From the NCBI GenBank assembly GCA_036832975.1, contig DAITQM010000017.1:1-64000 (forward strand): a DNA stretch of 64,000 nt. Reading direction: 5' to 3'. Both the position numbers and the translations under genes were made by a program. This DNA comes from DAITQM01 sp036832975. Its GTDB lineage: Bacteria; Pseudomonadota; Gammaproteobacteria; Xanthomonadales; Wenzhouxiangellaceae. The stretch's first letter is position 1, and every line of letters starts with the position of its first letter. This document shows positions 26,151-35,081 of the stretch, one piece after another. The notes beneath the pieces were generated by a model. The model saw only the letters and a program-made list of their open reading frames with translations. It had not been told where the DNA came from and did no database searches.

Positions 26151-27955
26151 CATTCGCACTCGAAATCCTCGGCGCCGACCGGCTTGCATTGCGGCGGAAA
26201 GCCATGTTTGCGCCAATAGGCGTCAGCCCCGGTCGCTCGCATATGCGCCTTGAATTCCGGCGAGCGGCGATAGCCGCGCATGACCTCGCCCCAATGGACG
26301 ACGACCAGCGGCGACGATTCGTAATCGCCGAGCGCGTGAAGCAGCGTATCGGCGCTCGCCGCGGCCTTGTTGGCGGCGAATAACGCCTTGAGATCGGCGG
26401 CAAGCGCCGGGTCCGCACCCGGGTTTATCATTGCATCGTACAAGGCGTTGAATTCCTTAAAGCCGCGCAGCGCCGGGACGCTGAGCGCCACCAGCAGGAA
26501 CGCATCGCGGCGTTTCAATTCCGCGAACAGGATCATCTGGCCGGGCCCCTCGGCGAAAGCGCCGTCGTCGAGCGCGGCGTCGACGATGGCGGCGGCCTCG
26601 TCCTTGCGGCCGAGGCTGATGAGTTCAATGGCGAGATTGCTGCGGCAGGCCGCAAGGGCGGGATCGGTCTCGATGCAGCGCCGGTGGGACGCTGCGGCGC
26701 GCTCATTATCCCCGACATAGGAATAGGTGATCCCCTGCCAGTTCAGCGCATTGGCGTTTTTCGGGTCGATCGCGAGCGCGCGCGCATAGCCCGCGAACAC
26801 CGCGTCGAAATCGCTCTCTCCGGGACCTTCATTCAGGTCGGTGAACCTGATGAGAGCGAGGATCGCATGGGCGAGGCTGTTCGCATCATTGATGGCGAGC
26901 GCCCGCTCCGCAAAAGCGCGAGCCTCAACGCGCGCCGCCCGCTCGTCGGCGAATTCGACGCCATACTCGCCGCCGAATTCATGGATCGCGGCGCGAATGG
27001 CGAGCGCGTCGACGAACTCCGGATCGATACTGGTCGCTTCGGCGAGGAGCCGATCCGCCTCCGCGAGGTCGCGCCGCACCTGAAAAAGCGCGCGCGCCTT
27101 CAGATAAAGCACGTAGGCGTCGACGTCATGCGTCTGCACGGCGACGGGTGCCGCGTCGCCGACCTTTAGGCCGAGTTTGCCGCGCAAGGTGCCGACGATC
27201 GCGGTGGCGATCTCGTCCTGTAGGGCGAAGACATTCTCTACGGTCAGCTTTCGGTCGAAGTTTTCCGACCACAAATGCGCGTCGGTCGCCGAATCGATCA
27301 ATTGCGCTGTGACGCGGATCCTATCGCCAGACTTCCGGACGCTGCCTTCGAGGACATGGCGCACGCGCAATTCCTGCGCGATCGCCGGTATGCCGAGCGT
27401 TCCCTGCCCCTTGAAGGCGAAGGACGAGGTGCGCGCGGCGACGCTGAGGCCGTTGACCTTCGCGAGCACGTTGAGGATTTCCTCGGCCATGCCGTCGGAA
27501 AAATACTCCTGGTCCTTGTCGGGCGATAAATCCGCGAAGGGCAGCACTGCAATCGAGGCGTCGGGCGTCGCTTCGGTGGCGGGCGCGTTCGCAGCGACCA
27601 GGCGCAGCTTTTCAGGCGCGAGCCGATCGGCGATGATCATGATCGCGACGATCGCAAGGCCGGCGAGTATGGCGTAATCGAGCTTGCGGCCCGTCTTCGC
27701 GGCGATGCTTTCGCCTTCGGCGATATTCTTGGTGAGCTTCACGCCTACCGGCGTCACCTCGAACGCCCAGGCGAGCACCAGCGCGATGGGGAAACCGGCG
27801 AGTATGAGGAGGATGAAGAGAGTGTCGGTCCAGTCCGGCAGATGCAGCGGCCCTTTGACCGAGACGATCACCTGAATGAGCAGCCATCCGACGACGGCGT
27901 AGACCCCCGCCACGCGGAAGACGTTTCGGCGCTTGAGTTCGGACCACAGGCTCAT
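26150..27955 (-). CDS. TolB-like/TPR membrane protein
   Basis: This 601-residue paralogue begins MSLWSELKRRNVFRVAGVYA and is the first gene of the leftward array transcript. The TolB-like domain has SIAVLPFADLSPDKDQEYFS, AARTSSFAFKGQG and VLEGSVRKSGDRIRVTAQLI. TPR units are clear (AYARALAIDPKNANALNWQG, AASHRRCIETDPALAACRSN). The start at 27955 is set by homology to the paralogous leader; the open frame extends to 28045 without support. The direct repeat copy B lies upstream, so the promoter may sit between 27956 and 28346. Confidence 0.8.
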   Translation of the reverse strand: MSLWSELKRRNVFRVAGVYAVVGWLLIQVIVSVKGPLHLPDWTDTLFILLILAGFPIALVLAWAFEVTPVGVKLTKNIAEGESIAAKTGRKLDYAILAGLAIVAIMIIADRLAPEKLRLVAANAPATEATPDASIAVLPFADLSPDKDQEYFSDGMAEEILNVLAKVNGLSVAARTSSFAFKGQGTLGIPAIAQELRVRHVLEGSVRKSGDRIRVTAQLIDSATDAHLWSENFDRKLTVENVFALQDEIATAIVGTLRGKLGLKVGDAAPVAVQTHDVDAYVLYLKARALFQVRRDLAEADRLLAEATSIDPEFVDALAIRAAIHEFGGEYGVEFADERAARVEARAFAERALAINDANSLAHAILALIRFTDLNEGPGESDFDAVFAGYARALAIDPKNANALNWQGITYSYVGDNERAAASHRRCIETDPALAACRSNLAIELISLGRKDEAAAIVDAALDDGAFAEGPGQMILFAELKRRDAFLLVALSVPALRGFKEFNALYDAMINPGADPALAADLKALFAANKAAASADTLLHALGDYESSPLVVVHWGEVMRGYRRSPEFKAHMRATGADAYWRKHGFPPQCKPVGAEDFECE

Positions 27956-28075
27956 GAAATACCGTCCTTCGGAACAACCCGGCTCGCCGAACCCGTCATC
28001 CCCGCCCCCGATCGGGGTCGAGGGCAGGCGGCAGCGGGGATCCATTGCCTCTTGCGCTTAAACCCGCTGGATTCC

Positions 28076-28346
28076 CACGCGCGACGGCACTCCGGTCGTG
28101 CTTCTTTTGCCTGCCGGGAAAAACCGCACGACCTGCGTTGCCTGCGCTGGCGCGGAAATGACGGCGCCAGGGCTTTGGCCGCGGCTACGCGGCAGACGTT
28201 GCGGCGATGCAATTCCGAAAGAAATACCCCCATAGCACCCACCCCCGAATCGGATCATGCGAGCGGTTGTTACCGTCCAGTGAAATCCCGGGCGAAACCG
28301 GCACAATCAATACCCCAAGCTAATGATAGACCTACGTTAAGTCGGT
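28076..28346 (+). repeat. 271-bp direct repeat, copy B
   Basis: This copy differs from 18598-18868 at four positions with no gaps. It carries the same truncated TolB-like leader (MGVFLSELHRRN on the minus strand). Just beside it, at about 27997-28050, lies a further CGTCATCCCCGC-type intergenic repeat. It marks the boundary between the accessory region and the core amiB operon. Confidence 0.9.
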
Positions 28347-28408
28347 GACAAGGGGCTCGGAATTTTGATGTAATTTTTTATAAGGTTGGCGTATCTATTG
28401 GAAAAGTC

Positions 28409-28438
28409 TTGATTTTTTTATTTGACACGGGCATGATA
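28409..28438 (+). promoter_or_regulatory. Probable promoter of the amiB operon
   Basis: TTGATT (28409-28414) and ATGATA (28433-28438) are spaced 18 bp in an AT-rich stretch that contrasts with the GC-rich surroundings. A TTGACA-like hexamer at 28422-28427 is an alternative. It is the only AT-rich upstream region for amiB. Confidence 0.4.
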
Positions 28439-28466
28439 GGAGGCCGGTTTAAGTTGGATCGGGGTC

Positions 28467-29813
28467 ATGGACACCAAGCTTAAAACGACCCGCGGGTTCA
28501 ATCGACTATCCCGGACGGCGTTGGGGTTGGGGCTCGGACTTGGCGCATTGGCCGCAACGGCGGCCGAGATCGAGGGCCTTCGGGTGTGGGCGGATCCGCA
28601 AAAGACGCGCGCCGTATTCGATCTCGATGGTGCGGTTGATTACCGCGTTTTCACGCTGCCGGCGCCGGATCGCGTCGTGATCGATGTCACTGCCGCGGCG
28701 CTCGGCATTGCCGATTTGACGTTGCCGGCCGATACGCCGCACGGCGTGCTGCGGGCGGTGCGCCACGGGCGGCAGGAGAACGGTAGTTTGCGGCTGGTTT
28801 TCGACCTCAGTGCCGCGGCGCGGGTGAAGAGCTTTTTGTTACCGCCGGCGGCCGATTACGGGCATCGCCTGGTCATCGATCTGGAACCCGCTGCCGGGGC
28901 CGCGCAAACTCCGGTGGTGTTGACCGCCAGCGCGGCGCGCGGCGCCGATCATCGCGAGGTGCTGATTGCGGTCGATGCCGGGCACGGCGGCGAGGATCCC
29001 GGCGCGATCGGCCCCAGCCGGACGCGTGAAAAAGACGTGACTTTGGCCATGGCGCGCGAGCTGAAGCGCCAGATCGACGCCGAGCCGGGGATGCGCGCCG
29101 TGCTGATCCGCGACGGCGATTATTATGTCGCGTTGCGCGAGCGCCACGAGATCGCCCGCCGGGCGCGCGCCGATCTGTTCGTCTCGATCCACGCCGACGG
29201 TTTCCGCGACGCCCGGGCGCGAGGCAGTTCGGTTTATGTGCTGTCGACCAACGGGGCCTCGAGCGAGGCGGCCAAGATGATCGCCGATCGCGAGAATATG
29301 TCCGACCTGGTGGGTGGCGTTTCGTTCGAGGGGCGTGATGAGACCATCGTCAAGGTGCTGCTCGATATGTCGCAGAACGCGACGATGCAGGCCAGCCGGA
29401 TTGTTGCCGGCAATGTGCTGGAGGCGCTGGCGGCGACCGGCCGGACGCACAAGGCCCATGTCGAGGCGGCCGGCTTCGTGGTCTTGAAATCGCCCGACGT
29501 GCCGAGCATCCTGGTCGAGAGCGCGTTCATCACCAACCCCGAGGAAGAGCGCAAGTTGCGCGATCCGGCGGCGCAAAAACGGCTGGCCGGCGCCATCTTG
29601 AGCGGCATCGGCGCTTATTTCCGGCAGCGCCCGCCGCCGGGCACGTGGTTGGCGGCGAATCGCGCCGCGGCGCGCCATGTCGTCGGCCGCGGCGATACGC
29701 TGTCCGGCATCGCGGCGCGTTACCAGATCCCGGTCGATCGTATCCGTGAAGCCAACCGCCTCGATGGCGACGTGATCCAGCTCGGCGCGGTGCTGATGAT
29801 TCCTTCCGGTTAA
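28467..29813 (+). CDS. amiB: N-acetylmuramoyl-L-alanine amidase with AMIN and LysM domains
   Basis: This 448-residue periplasmic enzyme cleaves septal peptidoglycan between MurNAc and the stem peptide. It has a signal peptide (about 1-33), an AMIN domain at about 35-140, an Amidase_3 domain at about 165-390 and a LysM motif at the end (RHVVGRGDTLSGIAARYQIP). The zinc and catalytic residues are visible in DAGHGGEDPGA, SIHADGF and ESAFITNPEEE. Position directly before mutL-miaA-hfq-hflX matches amiB in other gammaproteobacteria, where it depends on EnvC and FtsEX; FtsEX is also encoded in this window. Confidence 0.93.
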   Translation: MDTKLKTTRGFNRLSRTALGLGLGLGALAATAAEIEGLRVWADPQKTRAVFDLDGAVDYRVFTLPAPDRVVIDVTAAALGIADLTLPADTPHGVLRAVRHGRQENGSLRLVFDLSAAARVKSFLLPPAADYGHRLVIDLEPAAGAAQTPVVLTASAARGADHREVLIAVDAGHGGEDPGAIGPSRTREKDVTLAMARELKRQIDAEPGMRAVLIRDGDYYVALRERHEIARRARADLFVSIHADGFRDARARGSSVYVLSTNGASSEAAKMIADRENMSDLVGGVSFEGRDETIVKVLLDMSQNATMQASRIVAGNVLEALAATGRTHKAHVEAAGFVVLKSPDVPSILVESAFITNPEEERKLRDPAAQKRLAGAILSGIGAYFRQRPPPGTWLAANRAAARHVVGRGDTLSGIAARYQIPVDRIREANRLDGDVIQLGAVLMIPSG

Positions 29814-29830
29814 CGTATCCTACGCGGATC

Positions 29831-31681
29831 ATGGCGATCCGCGTCCTCGATCCCCACCTGGTCAACCAGATCGCCGCCGGCGAGGTGATCGAGCGGCCGG
29901 CGTCGGTGGTCAAGGAACTCATCGAAAACAGTCTGGATGCCGGCGCCCGGCGGATCGAGATCGTGATCGAAGAAGGCGGGGCGCGGCTGATCGGGGTCCG
30001 CGACGATGGCCTGGGTATGGACCGCGGCGATGTGGCGCTGGCTCTGGCGCCGCACGCGACCAGCAAGATCGCCAGTCTGCACGATCTCGCCGAGGTCGCG
30101 AGCCTCGGTTTCCGTGGCGAGGCGCTGGCCAGCATCGCCGCCGTTTCCCGCCTGACACTGACCTCCGGCCGGGCCGGGGCGTCAAACGCCTGGCGCGTCG
30201 GATCGCCGGGTCTCGAACCCGAGCCGGCGCCGCCTTATGTCGGGACCGTCGTCGAAGTCCGCGATTTGTTTTACAACACCCCGGCGCGGCGCAAGTTTCT
30301 GCGCCGGCCGGGCACCGAGTTCAGCCATATCGACGAGATGGTCAAGCGCCTGGCGCTCGCCCGGCCGCACGTGGCGTTCAGTTTGTCGCACGACGGCCGG
30401 CTGCGGCACGAACTGCCCGCGGCCGGCGATCCCGAAGCACTGGCGAGGCGGATGGCCGCAGTCTGCGGCGCCGGCTTCGCTGAGGCGGCGCTCGCCATCG
30501 ATGAGCGCAGTGCCGGTCTGGTGCTGGCCGGCTGGATCGCCCGCCCGGCGCGCTACCACCGGGCGGCGGCCGACCAGCAGTATTGGTTTGTCAACGGCCG
30601 CCTGGTGCGCGATCGCTTGCTCGCCCAGGCGGTCCGCCACGGCCTGGCCGATGTGTTGTTTCACGGGCGCCATCCGGCCTTCGCGCTGTACCTGGAAATC
30701 GATCCGCACGAAGTCGATGTCAATGTCCATCCGCAGAAATACGAGGTCCGCTTCCGCGAAGCCCGGGCGCTGTTCAAATGGCTCGCCGATGTCGTGGCCA
30801 GCCGGGTGGCGGCCGATCTGCGGCCCGGCGCTCAGCCCATGCCGGTGGCGCCCGGTGGCCGGCCGGCGGCGCGGCGCGCCGCATTGCCGCAGCGGTTACC
30901 GCTGCCGGCCGGTGGCCGGGGCGGTGGCGGTGCGGCGCTGGCGCGTTATTGGCCGGCGGCGGAATCCGGCCCAAACACCATCGCCGAAACGCTGGACGAA
31001 GCGTACCGGGTGCAGAGCACGGATCACCCGTCCAGCGGGGAGCGCGACGGCGCGGCGCAGTCGGAACAGCGCAGCACTGCGGTCGCGACGGCAGCGGGGC
31101 ACTTGGGTACGGCGCTCGCCCAGTTACACCATATCTATATCCTGGCGCAGAACGAAGCGGGCTTGATCGTCGTCGATATGCACGCCGCCCACGAGCGGAT
31201 TCTTTACGAGAAGCTGAAGCAGGAATGGGCCGCTGGCGGCGCCGTGACGCAGCGCCTGCTGGCGCCGTTGACCGTCAAGGTGACCGAAGCCGAGGCTGAG
31301 GCCGCCGAGCGCATGGATTTCGAGCCGCTCGGGCTCGAGATCGAACGCTGTGCACCGGCCAGTGTCCGGCTGTGCGCCGCCAGCGCCCTGCTCGCCGGCT
31401 TCGACCCGGAAGCCCTGGTCCGCGATGTGCTGGCCGCAGCAGTCGAGGGCGGCGCGACGGCGGCCGTACCCGAACTGACCGCCAAAATGCTCGACCGCCT
31501 GGCGACCTTGGCCTGCCGCGGTGCAGTACACGCCGGCCGCCGCCTGACGCTGGCCGAAATGAACGACTTGCTGCGCCAGATCGAAGCGACGCCGCACGGC
31601 GATCACTGCAATCACGGCCGGCCGACCTGGGTCCAGGTCGGTTACACCGAACTCGACCGCTGGTTTTTGCGGGGCCGTTGA
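29831..31681 (+). CDS. mutL: DNA mismatch repair protein MutL
   Basis: This 616-residue mismatch repair ATPase has GHKL motifs at the N-terminus: VVKELIENSLDAGA, RDDGLGM and SLGFRGEALASIAAVS. The C-terminal dimerisation domain carries DMHAAHERILYE, which fits the DQHA(X)2E(X)4E endonuclease motif with Met for Gln. E. coli MutL lacks that motif and depends on MutH. The C-terminus also has CRGAVHAGR and CNHGRPT, which complete the metal site. This suggests a nicking MutL and a MutH-independent pathway. The gene follows amiB by 17 bp. Confidence 0.95.
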   Translation: MAIRVLDPHLVNQIAAGEVIERPASVVKELIENSLDAGARRIEIVIEEGGARLIGVRDDGLGMDRGDVALALAPHATSKIASLHDLAEVASLGFRGEALASIAAVSRLTLTSGRAGASNAWRVGSPGLEPEPAPPYVGTVVEVRDLFYNTPARRKFLRRPGTEFSHIDEMVKRLALARPHVAFSLSHDGRLRHELPAAGDPEALARRMAAVCGAGFAEAALAIDERSAGLVLAGWIARPARYHRAAADQQYWFVNGRLVRDRLLAQAVRHGLADVLFHGRHPAFALYLEIDPHEVDVNVHPQKYEVRFREARALFKWLADVVASRVAADLRPGAQPMPVAPGGRPAARRAALPQRLPLPAGGRGGGGAALARYWPAAESGPNTIAETLDEAYRVQSTDHPSSGERDGAAQSEQRSTAVATAAGHLGTALAQLHHIYILAQNEAGLIVVDMHAAHERILYEKLKQEWAAGGAVTQRLLAPLTVKVTEAEAEAAERMDFEPLGLEIERCAPASVRLCAASALLAGFDPEALVRDVLAAAVEGGATAAVPELTAKMLDRLATLACRGAVHAGRRLTLAEMNDLLRQIEATPHGDHCNHGRPTWVQVGYTELDRWFLRGR

Positions 31682-32641
31682 TTGCCTGATCAAAGCATAA
31701 TCGACGAAATTCCTGCTATTTGGCTCTCCGGACCGACGGCGGTCGGGAAGAGCGCGGTAGTCGAACGACTGGCCGAGGCTCTGCCGATCGAGGTGGTCAG
31801 CGTCGATTCGGTGCAGGTTTATCGCGGTATGGATATCGGCAGCGCTAAGCCCGACCCGGCGCTCCGCGCCCGTCTGCCACATCACCTGATCGACTTGCGT
31901 CCGCCGACCGAGCCTTATTCGGCGGCCGATTTTGTCAACGATGCCCGCCAGGCCATCGCCATGATCCGCGGTCGCGGCCGCATCCCGTTGCTGGCCGGTG
32001 GCACGATGTTGTATTTCCGGGCGCTGGCCGGCGGTCTGTCGCCGCTGCCGGCGGCCGATCCGGCGGTGCGTGCCGAGTTGGAGGCGCAAGCGGTGGCGCA
32101 CGGCTGGCCGGCCCTGCACCGCCGTCTGGCGGCGCTCGATCCGGCTGCCGCCGGACGCATCCACCCGCATGACGCGCAACGCATCGCACGCGCCCTGGAA
32201 GTCTGTCAGTTGACCGGCCGGCCGTTCAGCAGCCAATGGCACGCCGCTCCAGCGGCGATCCTGCCGGCCGTGCGGCGCTTCGCGCTGCTGCCAGCCGAGC
32301 GCAGCGTGCTGCACCGCGCGATCGCCGAACGTTTCTCGGCGATGCTCGACGCCGGACTGCTCGATGAAGTCCGCGATTTGATGCGGCGCCACGCATTGCA
32401 TAGCGGCCTGCCGGCGATGCGGGCCGTCGGCTACCGGCAGGTTTTCGCCTACCTGCAGGGCCGTTACGAACGGGCCGAAATGGTGGCGCGGGCGGTGGCC
32501 GCGACACGCCAATACGCCAAGCGCCAGATGACCTGGCTGCGCGGCGAAAGGGGCTGGATATGGTATGCTTTACCCGTCAAAGACGCTGCCGCGAGCATCA
32601 TTCAGGCACTGAGCCCGGATTCTCGGGAATTGATGCAATAA
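31682..32641 (+). CDS. miaA: tRNA dimethylallyltransferase MiaA
   Basis: This 319-residue enzyme prenylates A37 of tRNAs that read UNN codons. The P-loop is GPTAVGKS (residues 17-24), followed by VDSVQVYRGMDIGSAKP and the DFVNDA segment. The late conserved block AVGYRQVFAYL and RQYAKRQMTWLR is typical. The start is a TTG that directly follows the mutL stop; no ATG lies near the conserved N-terminus, so the TTG is likely but not proved. Confidence 0.94.
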   Translation: MPDQSIIDEIPAIWLSGPTAVGKSAVVERLAEALPIEVVSVDSVQVYRGMDIGSAKPDPALRARLPHHLIDLRPPTEPYSAADFVNDARQAIAMIRGRGRIPLLAGGTMLYFRALAGGLSPLPAADPAVRAELEAQAVAHGWPALHRRLAALDPAAAGRIHPHDAQRIARALEVCQLTGRPFSSQWHAAPAAILPAVRRFALLPAERSVLHRAIAERFSAMLDAGLLDEVRDLMRRHALHSGLPAMRAVGYRQVFAYLQGRYERAEMVARAVAATRQYAKRQMTWLRGERGWIWYALPVKDAAASIIQALSPDSRELMQ

Positions 32642-32821
32642 TCGGGTTAAACAGGCCAAAACGTGGTCGGCTTGAATTGCCGGCGGTCGATGCCCATTTT
32701 TAATCATTCCAACCACTGGAATTCGGTCATGGCTGCTTTGGCCTCCCAGGCGCGGATTGCCGGGCGACAACGAGACGTAAAGACTAACGACGAATGACAC
32801 AGGCACAGGAGCGACAACATA

Positions 32822-33052
32822 ATGTCCAAAGGACAATCATTGCAAGAACCCTTTCTCAATGCCCTCCGGCGCGAACGGGTGCCGGTTTCGATCTATCTCG
32901 TCAACGGCATTAAACTACAAGGGCAGGTCGAATCGTTCGATCAGTTCGTGGTGTTGCTGAAGAACTCGGTCAGCCAGATGATTTACAAGCACGCCATTTC
33001 CACCATCGTTCCGGCGCGCGACGTGCGCTTGAACAACTCCGATCACGATTGA
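32822..33052 (+). CDS. hfq: RNA-binding protein Hfq
   Basis: This 76-residue hexameric RNA chaperone pairs small RNAs with mRNAs. The Sm1 motif (VSIYLVNGIKLQGQVESFDQ) and the Sm2 motif YKHAISTIVP are intact. The disordered C-terminal tail is short compared with E. coli Hfq. It lies 180 bp after miaA, a gap long enough for its own promoter, although I do not see a strong one. Confidence 0.96.
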   Translation: MSKGQSLQEPFLNALRRERVPVSIYLVNGIKLQGQVESFDQFVVLLKNSVSQMIYKHAISTIVPARDVRLNNSDHD

Positions 33053-34377
33053 GCGCCGCACTTTTTTTTGAAAGGCATAAGAAGGGACAGCGGGCGCTGC
33101 TCCTCAACGTCGCCCGGCAGGCACAGATCACCGCCGCCGGGCGCAGTGTGCGCGAAAGCGAATTCGCCGCGCTGGCGCTCGCTGCCGGTTGCGAGATTCT
33201 CGCTGAGGTCCGCTCGACGCCGCGCCAATTGAGCGCTGCGTCGTTGGTCGGTGCCGGCAAGGTCGAGGAGTTGGCGGCGCTGCAGGCCGCCCTTGAGGCC
33301 GATGTCTTGCTCGTCGACCACCCGCTGTCGCCGGTCCAGGAACGCAATCTGGAACGCGCCGTCGGCTGCCGGGTCATCGACCGTGCGACCCTGATCCTCG
33401 ATCTGTTCGCGCAGCGGGCACGCAGTTTCGAAGGCAAGCTGCAAGTCGAACTGGCGCAGTTGCGGCACCTTTCCACCCGACTCGTTGGCGGCTGGCGGCA
33501 CCTTGAACGGCAGCGCGGCGGCATCGGCCTGCGCGGGCCGGGCGAAACACAGCTCGAAACCGACCGCCGCCTGGTCGCTCGCCGGATGCGCCAGTTGGAG
33601 CGCCGCCTGGAGCGGGTCTCCAGGGTCAGGCGCGAGGGCCGCCGGGCACGGCGCCGCGCCGGGCTGCCCATCGTCGCGCTGGTCGGCTATACCAATGCCG
33701 GAAAATCGACCTTGTTCAACCGCTTGACCGGGGCCGGCGTCGAAGCCGCCGACCGCTTGTTCGCGACGCTCGATACGACGCTGCGCAAGGCCCGCCTGCC
33801 GGCGGCCGGCGAATGGATCGTCAGCGACACCGTCGGCTTCATCCGCGACCTGCCGCACGAATTGATTTCGGCGTTCCGCGCCACGCTCGACGAAGCGCGC
33901 GACGCTGATTTATTGCTGCACGTCGTCGATCGTTCGGCGCCCGATTGGCGCGAGCGCGCCGCCGATGTCGAAACCGTCCTCATCGAACTCGGCATCGAGC
34001 ATTTGCCGCGCCTCACCGTCCACAACAAAATCGACCGCCTGGACCGGGCCCCGGAGATCGTCCGCGGCAGTGACGGTACGCCGCTTGCCGTCTGCATGTC
34101 GGCGGCGCGCGATTCCGACCTCACGGCGCTGGGCACGGCGCTCGGCGAACGGCTCGGTGGTCTGTCCATCGACCGCTGGATCAAGGTGCCATACGCCGCG
34201 GCCCGCCTGCGGGCGCGGCTGTTCGCCCTCGGGGCGGTGGCCGCCGAACAAGCGCAGGACGGCGCCAGCCGGCTGCACATCCACTTGTCGAGCCAGCATG
34301 TCCACGAATTGTCGCGCCTGCCCGGCATCGACGGGCTGACGGCGCGCGGCCAGTTGCTCGCTGCCCGCGGCCGATGA
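33049..34377 (+). CDS. hflX: GTPase HflX
   Basis: This 442-residue ribosome-associated GTPase rescues or splits stalled ribosomes. The HflX domain contains VGAGKVEEL, ERNLERAVGCRVIDR and the RGPGETQLETDRR motif. The GTPase domain has GYTNAGKS (G1), DTVGFI (G3) and HNKIDRLD (G4). The start is a TTG overlapping the hfq stop (TTGA), the only candidate upstream of the conserved FERHKKGQRALLL. Position after hfq is the gammaproteobacterial norm; hflK and hflC are not present downstream. Confidence 0.94.
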   Translation: MSAALFFERHKKGQRALLLNVARQAQITAAGRSVRESEFAALALAAGCEILAEVRSTPRQLSAASLVGAGKVEELAALQAALEADVLLVDHPLSPVQERNLERAVGCRVIDRATLILDLFAQRARSFEGKLQVELAQLRHLSTRLVGGWRHLERQRGGIGLRGPGETQLETDRRLVARRMRQLERRLERVSRVRREGRRARRRAGLPIVALVGYTNAGKSTLFNRLTGAGVEAADRLFATLDTTLRKARLPAAGEWIVSDTVGFIRDLPHELISAFRATLDEARDADLLLHVVDRSAPDWRERAADVETVLIELGIEHLPRLTVHNKIDRLDRAPEIVRGSDGTPLAVCMSAARDSDLTALGTALGERLGGLSIDRWIKVPYAAARLRARLFALGAVAAEQAQDGASRLHIHLSSQHVHELSRLPGIDGLTARGQLLAARGR

Positions 34378-34829
34378 ACCTGCTCGAACAATTCAGCCTC
34401 CGGCACTTGCAGTTATCGCACCTGCACGTCGAACTGCGCGAGGTGATCGAGCGCGATCAGGCGGTGCAATCGCACGTCGAGTTGAACCTGACGCCGCGGG
34501 AAATGCAGCAGCCGCCGGACGGCGGCGTGACCTACCAGATCACCGCCCGCCTGACCTGCCTCGGCAGCAAACCGGGAGGCAGCGCCGAAGAAGCGCTGTT
34601 CAATATCCAGTTGGTGATGCACGCCGCCTACCAGCAGTTTCGCGGCGAGCCGGTCGATTTCGCACACTTTTCACGCCACCACACGACCCTGGCCCGCCAG
34701 TTGTACCCGATGATCCAACAGCAGCTCCGCCCCTTGCTGCTGCAACTCGGCCTGGAACAGATCACGTTGCCGCTCGATGTGGTCGATCTGGCGGCGGTGC
34801 CCGAAAGCCGCAGCACCAGCGTCCATTGA
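34374..34829 (+). CDS. Hypothetical protein, possibly SecB-like
   Basis: This 151-residue protein overlaps the hflX stop by 4 bp and is probably translated with it. I do not recognise it firmly. The pattern of alternating strands, then a helix with ARQLYPMIQQQLRPLLLQLG and a final ITLPLDVVDLAA, resembles the beta-strands and C-terminal helix of SecB-fold chaperones (compare [20 protein letters not shown] in SecB). Sequence similarity alone is too weak to call it a chaperone. Confidence 0.55.
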   Translation: MNLLEQFSLRHLQLSHLHVELREVIERDQAVQSHVELNLTPREMQQPPDGGVTYQITARLTCLGSKPGGSAEEALFNIQLVMHAAYQQFRGEPVDFAHFSRHHTTLARQLYPMIQQQLRPLLLQLGLEQITLPLDVVDLAAVPESRSTSVH

Positions 34830-34842
34830 CGGTGCGCGGGCG

Positions 34843-35000
34843 CTAACAGGTTGTTGAAAAACGCCATCCTGGCGTTTTTCAACGTCGCTTGCGAAAGGCG
34901 CGACTTGCGCTGCGCTCCCGAAATCAGCCGCTAAGGAGCGCCTGATTTCGCCGGGCCATCCGTGGCCCGGATTAGCAGGCAGTTTTTCAACACCCTGCTA
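34843..35000. repeat. Dispersed hairpin repeat, family 1, forward orientation
   Basis: This copy differs from 54296-54452 at a handful of bases, and from the inverse of 8223-8380 similarly. The last hairpin is damaged (AGGCAGTTTTTCAACACCCT), so it no longer pairs fully. It separates the convergent ends of the hflX operon and proS, where it could act as a bidirectional terminator. Confidence 0.85.
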
Positions 35001-35081
35001 AAAACGCTCATCAAGTTTGTGATGGCGTGGTCCGATCAGTCCCCGTTGGGTTGATTCAGCCTGCTAAAGGGTTGTTGGCCG

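Noticed and set aside
13584..27955. TolB-like/TPR proteins as adenylate cyclases
   Set aside because: They lack a class III cyclase domain; only the membrane leader, TolB-like and TPR parts resemble proteins with that automatic label.
8148..28346. Prophage or integrative element
   Set aside because: No integrase, phage structural, relaxase or attachment-site gene was found in the region; xerD at 52.2 kb is the core recombinase beside dsbC.
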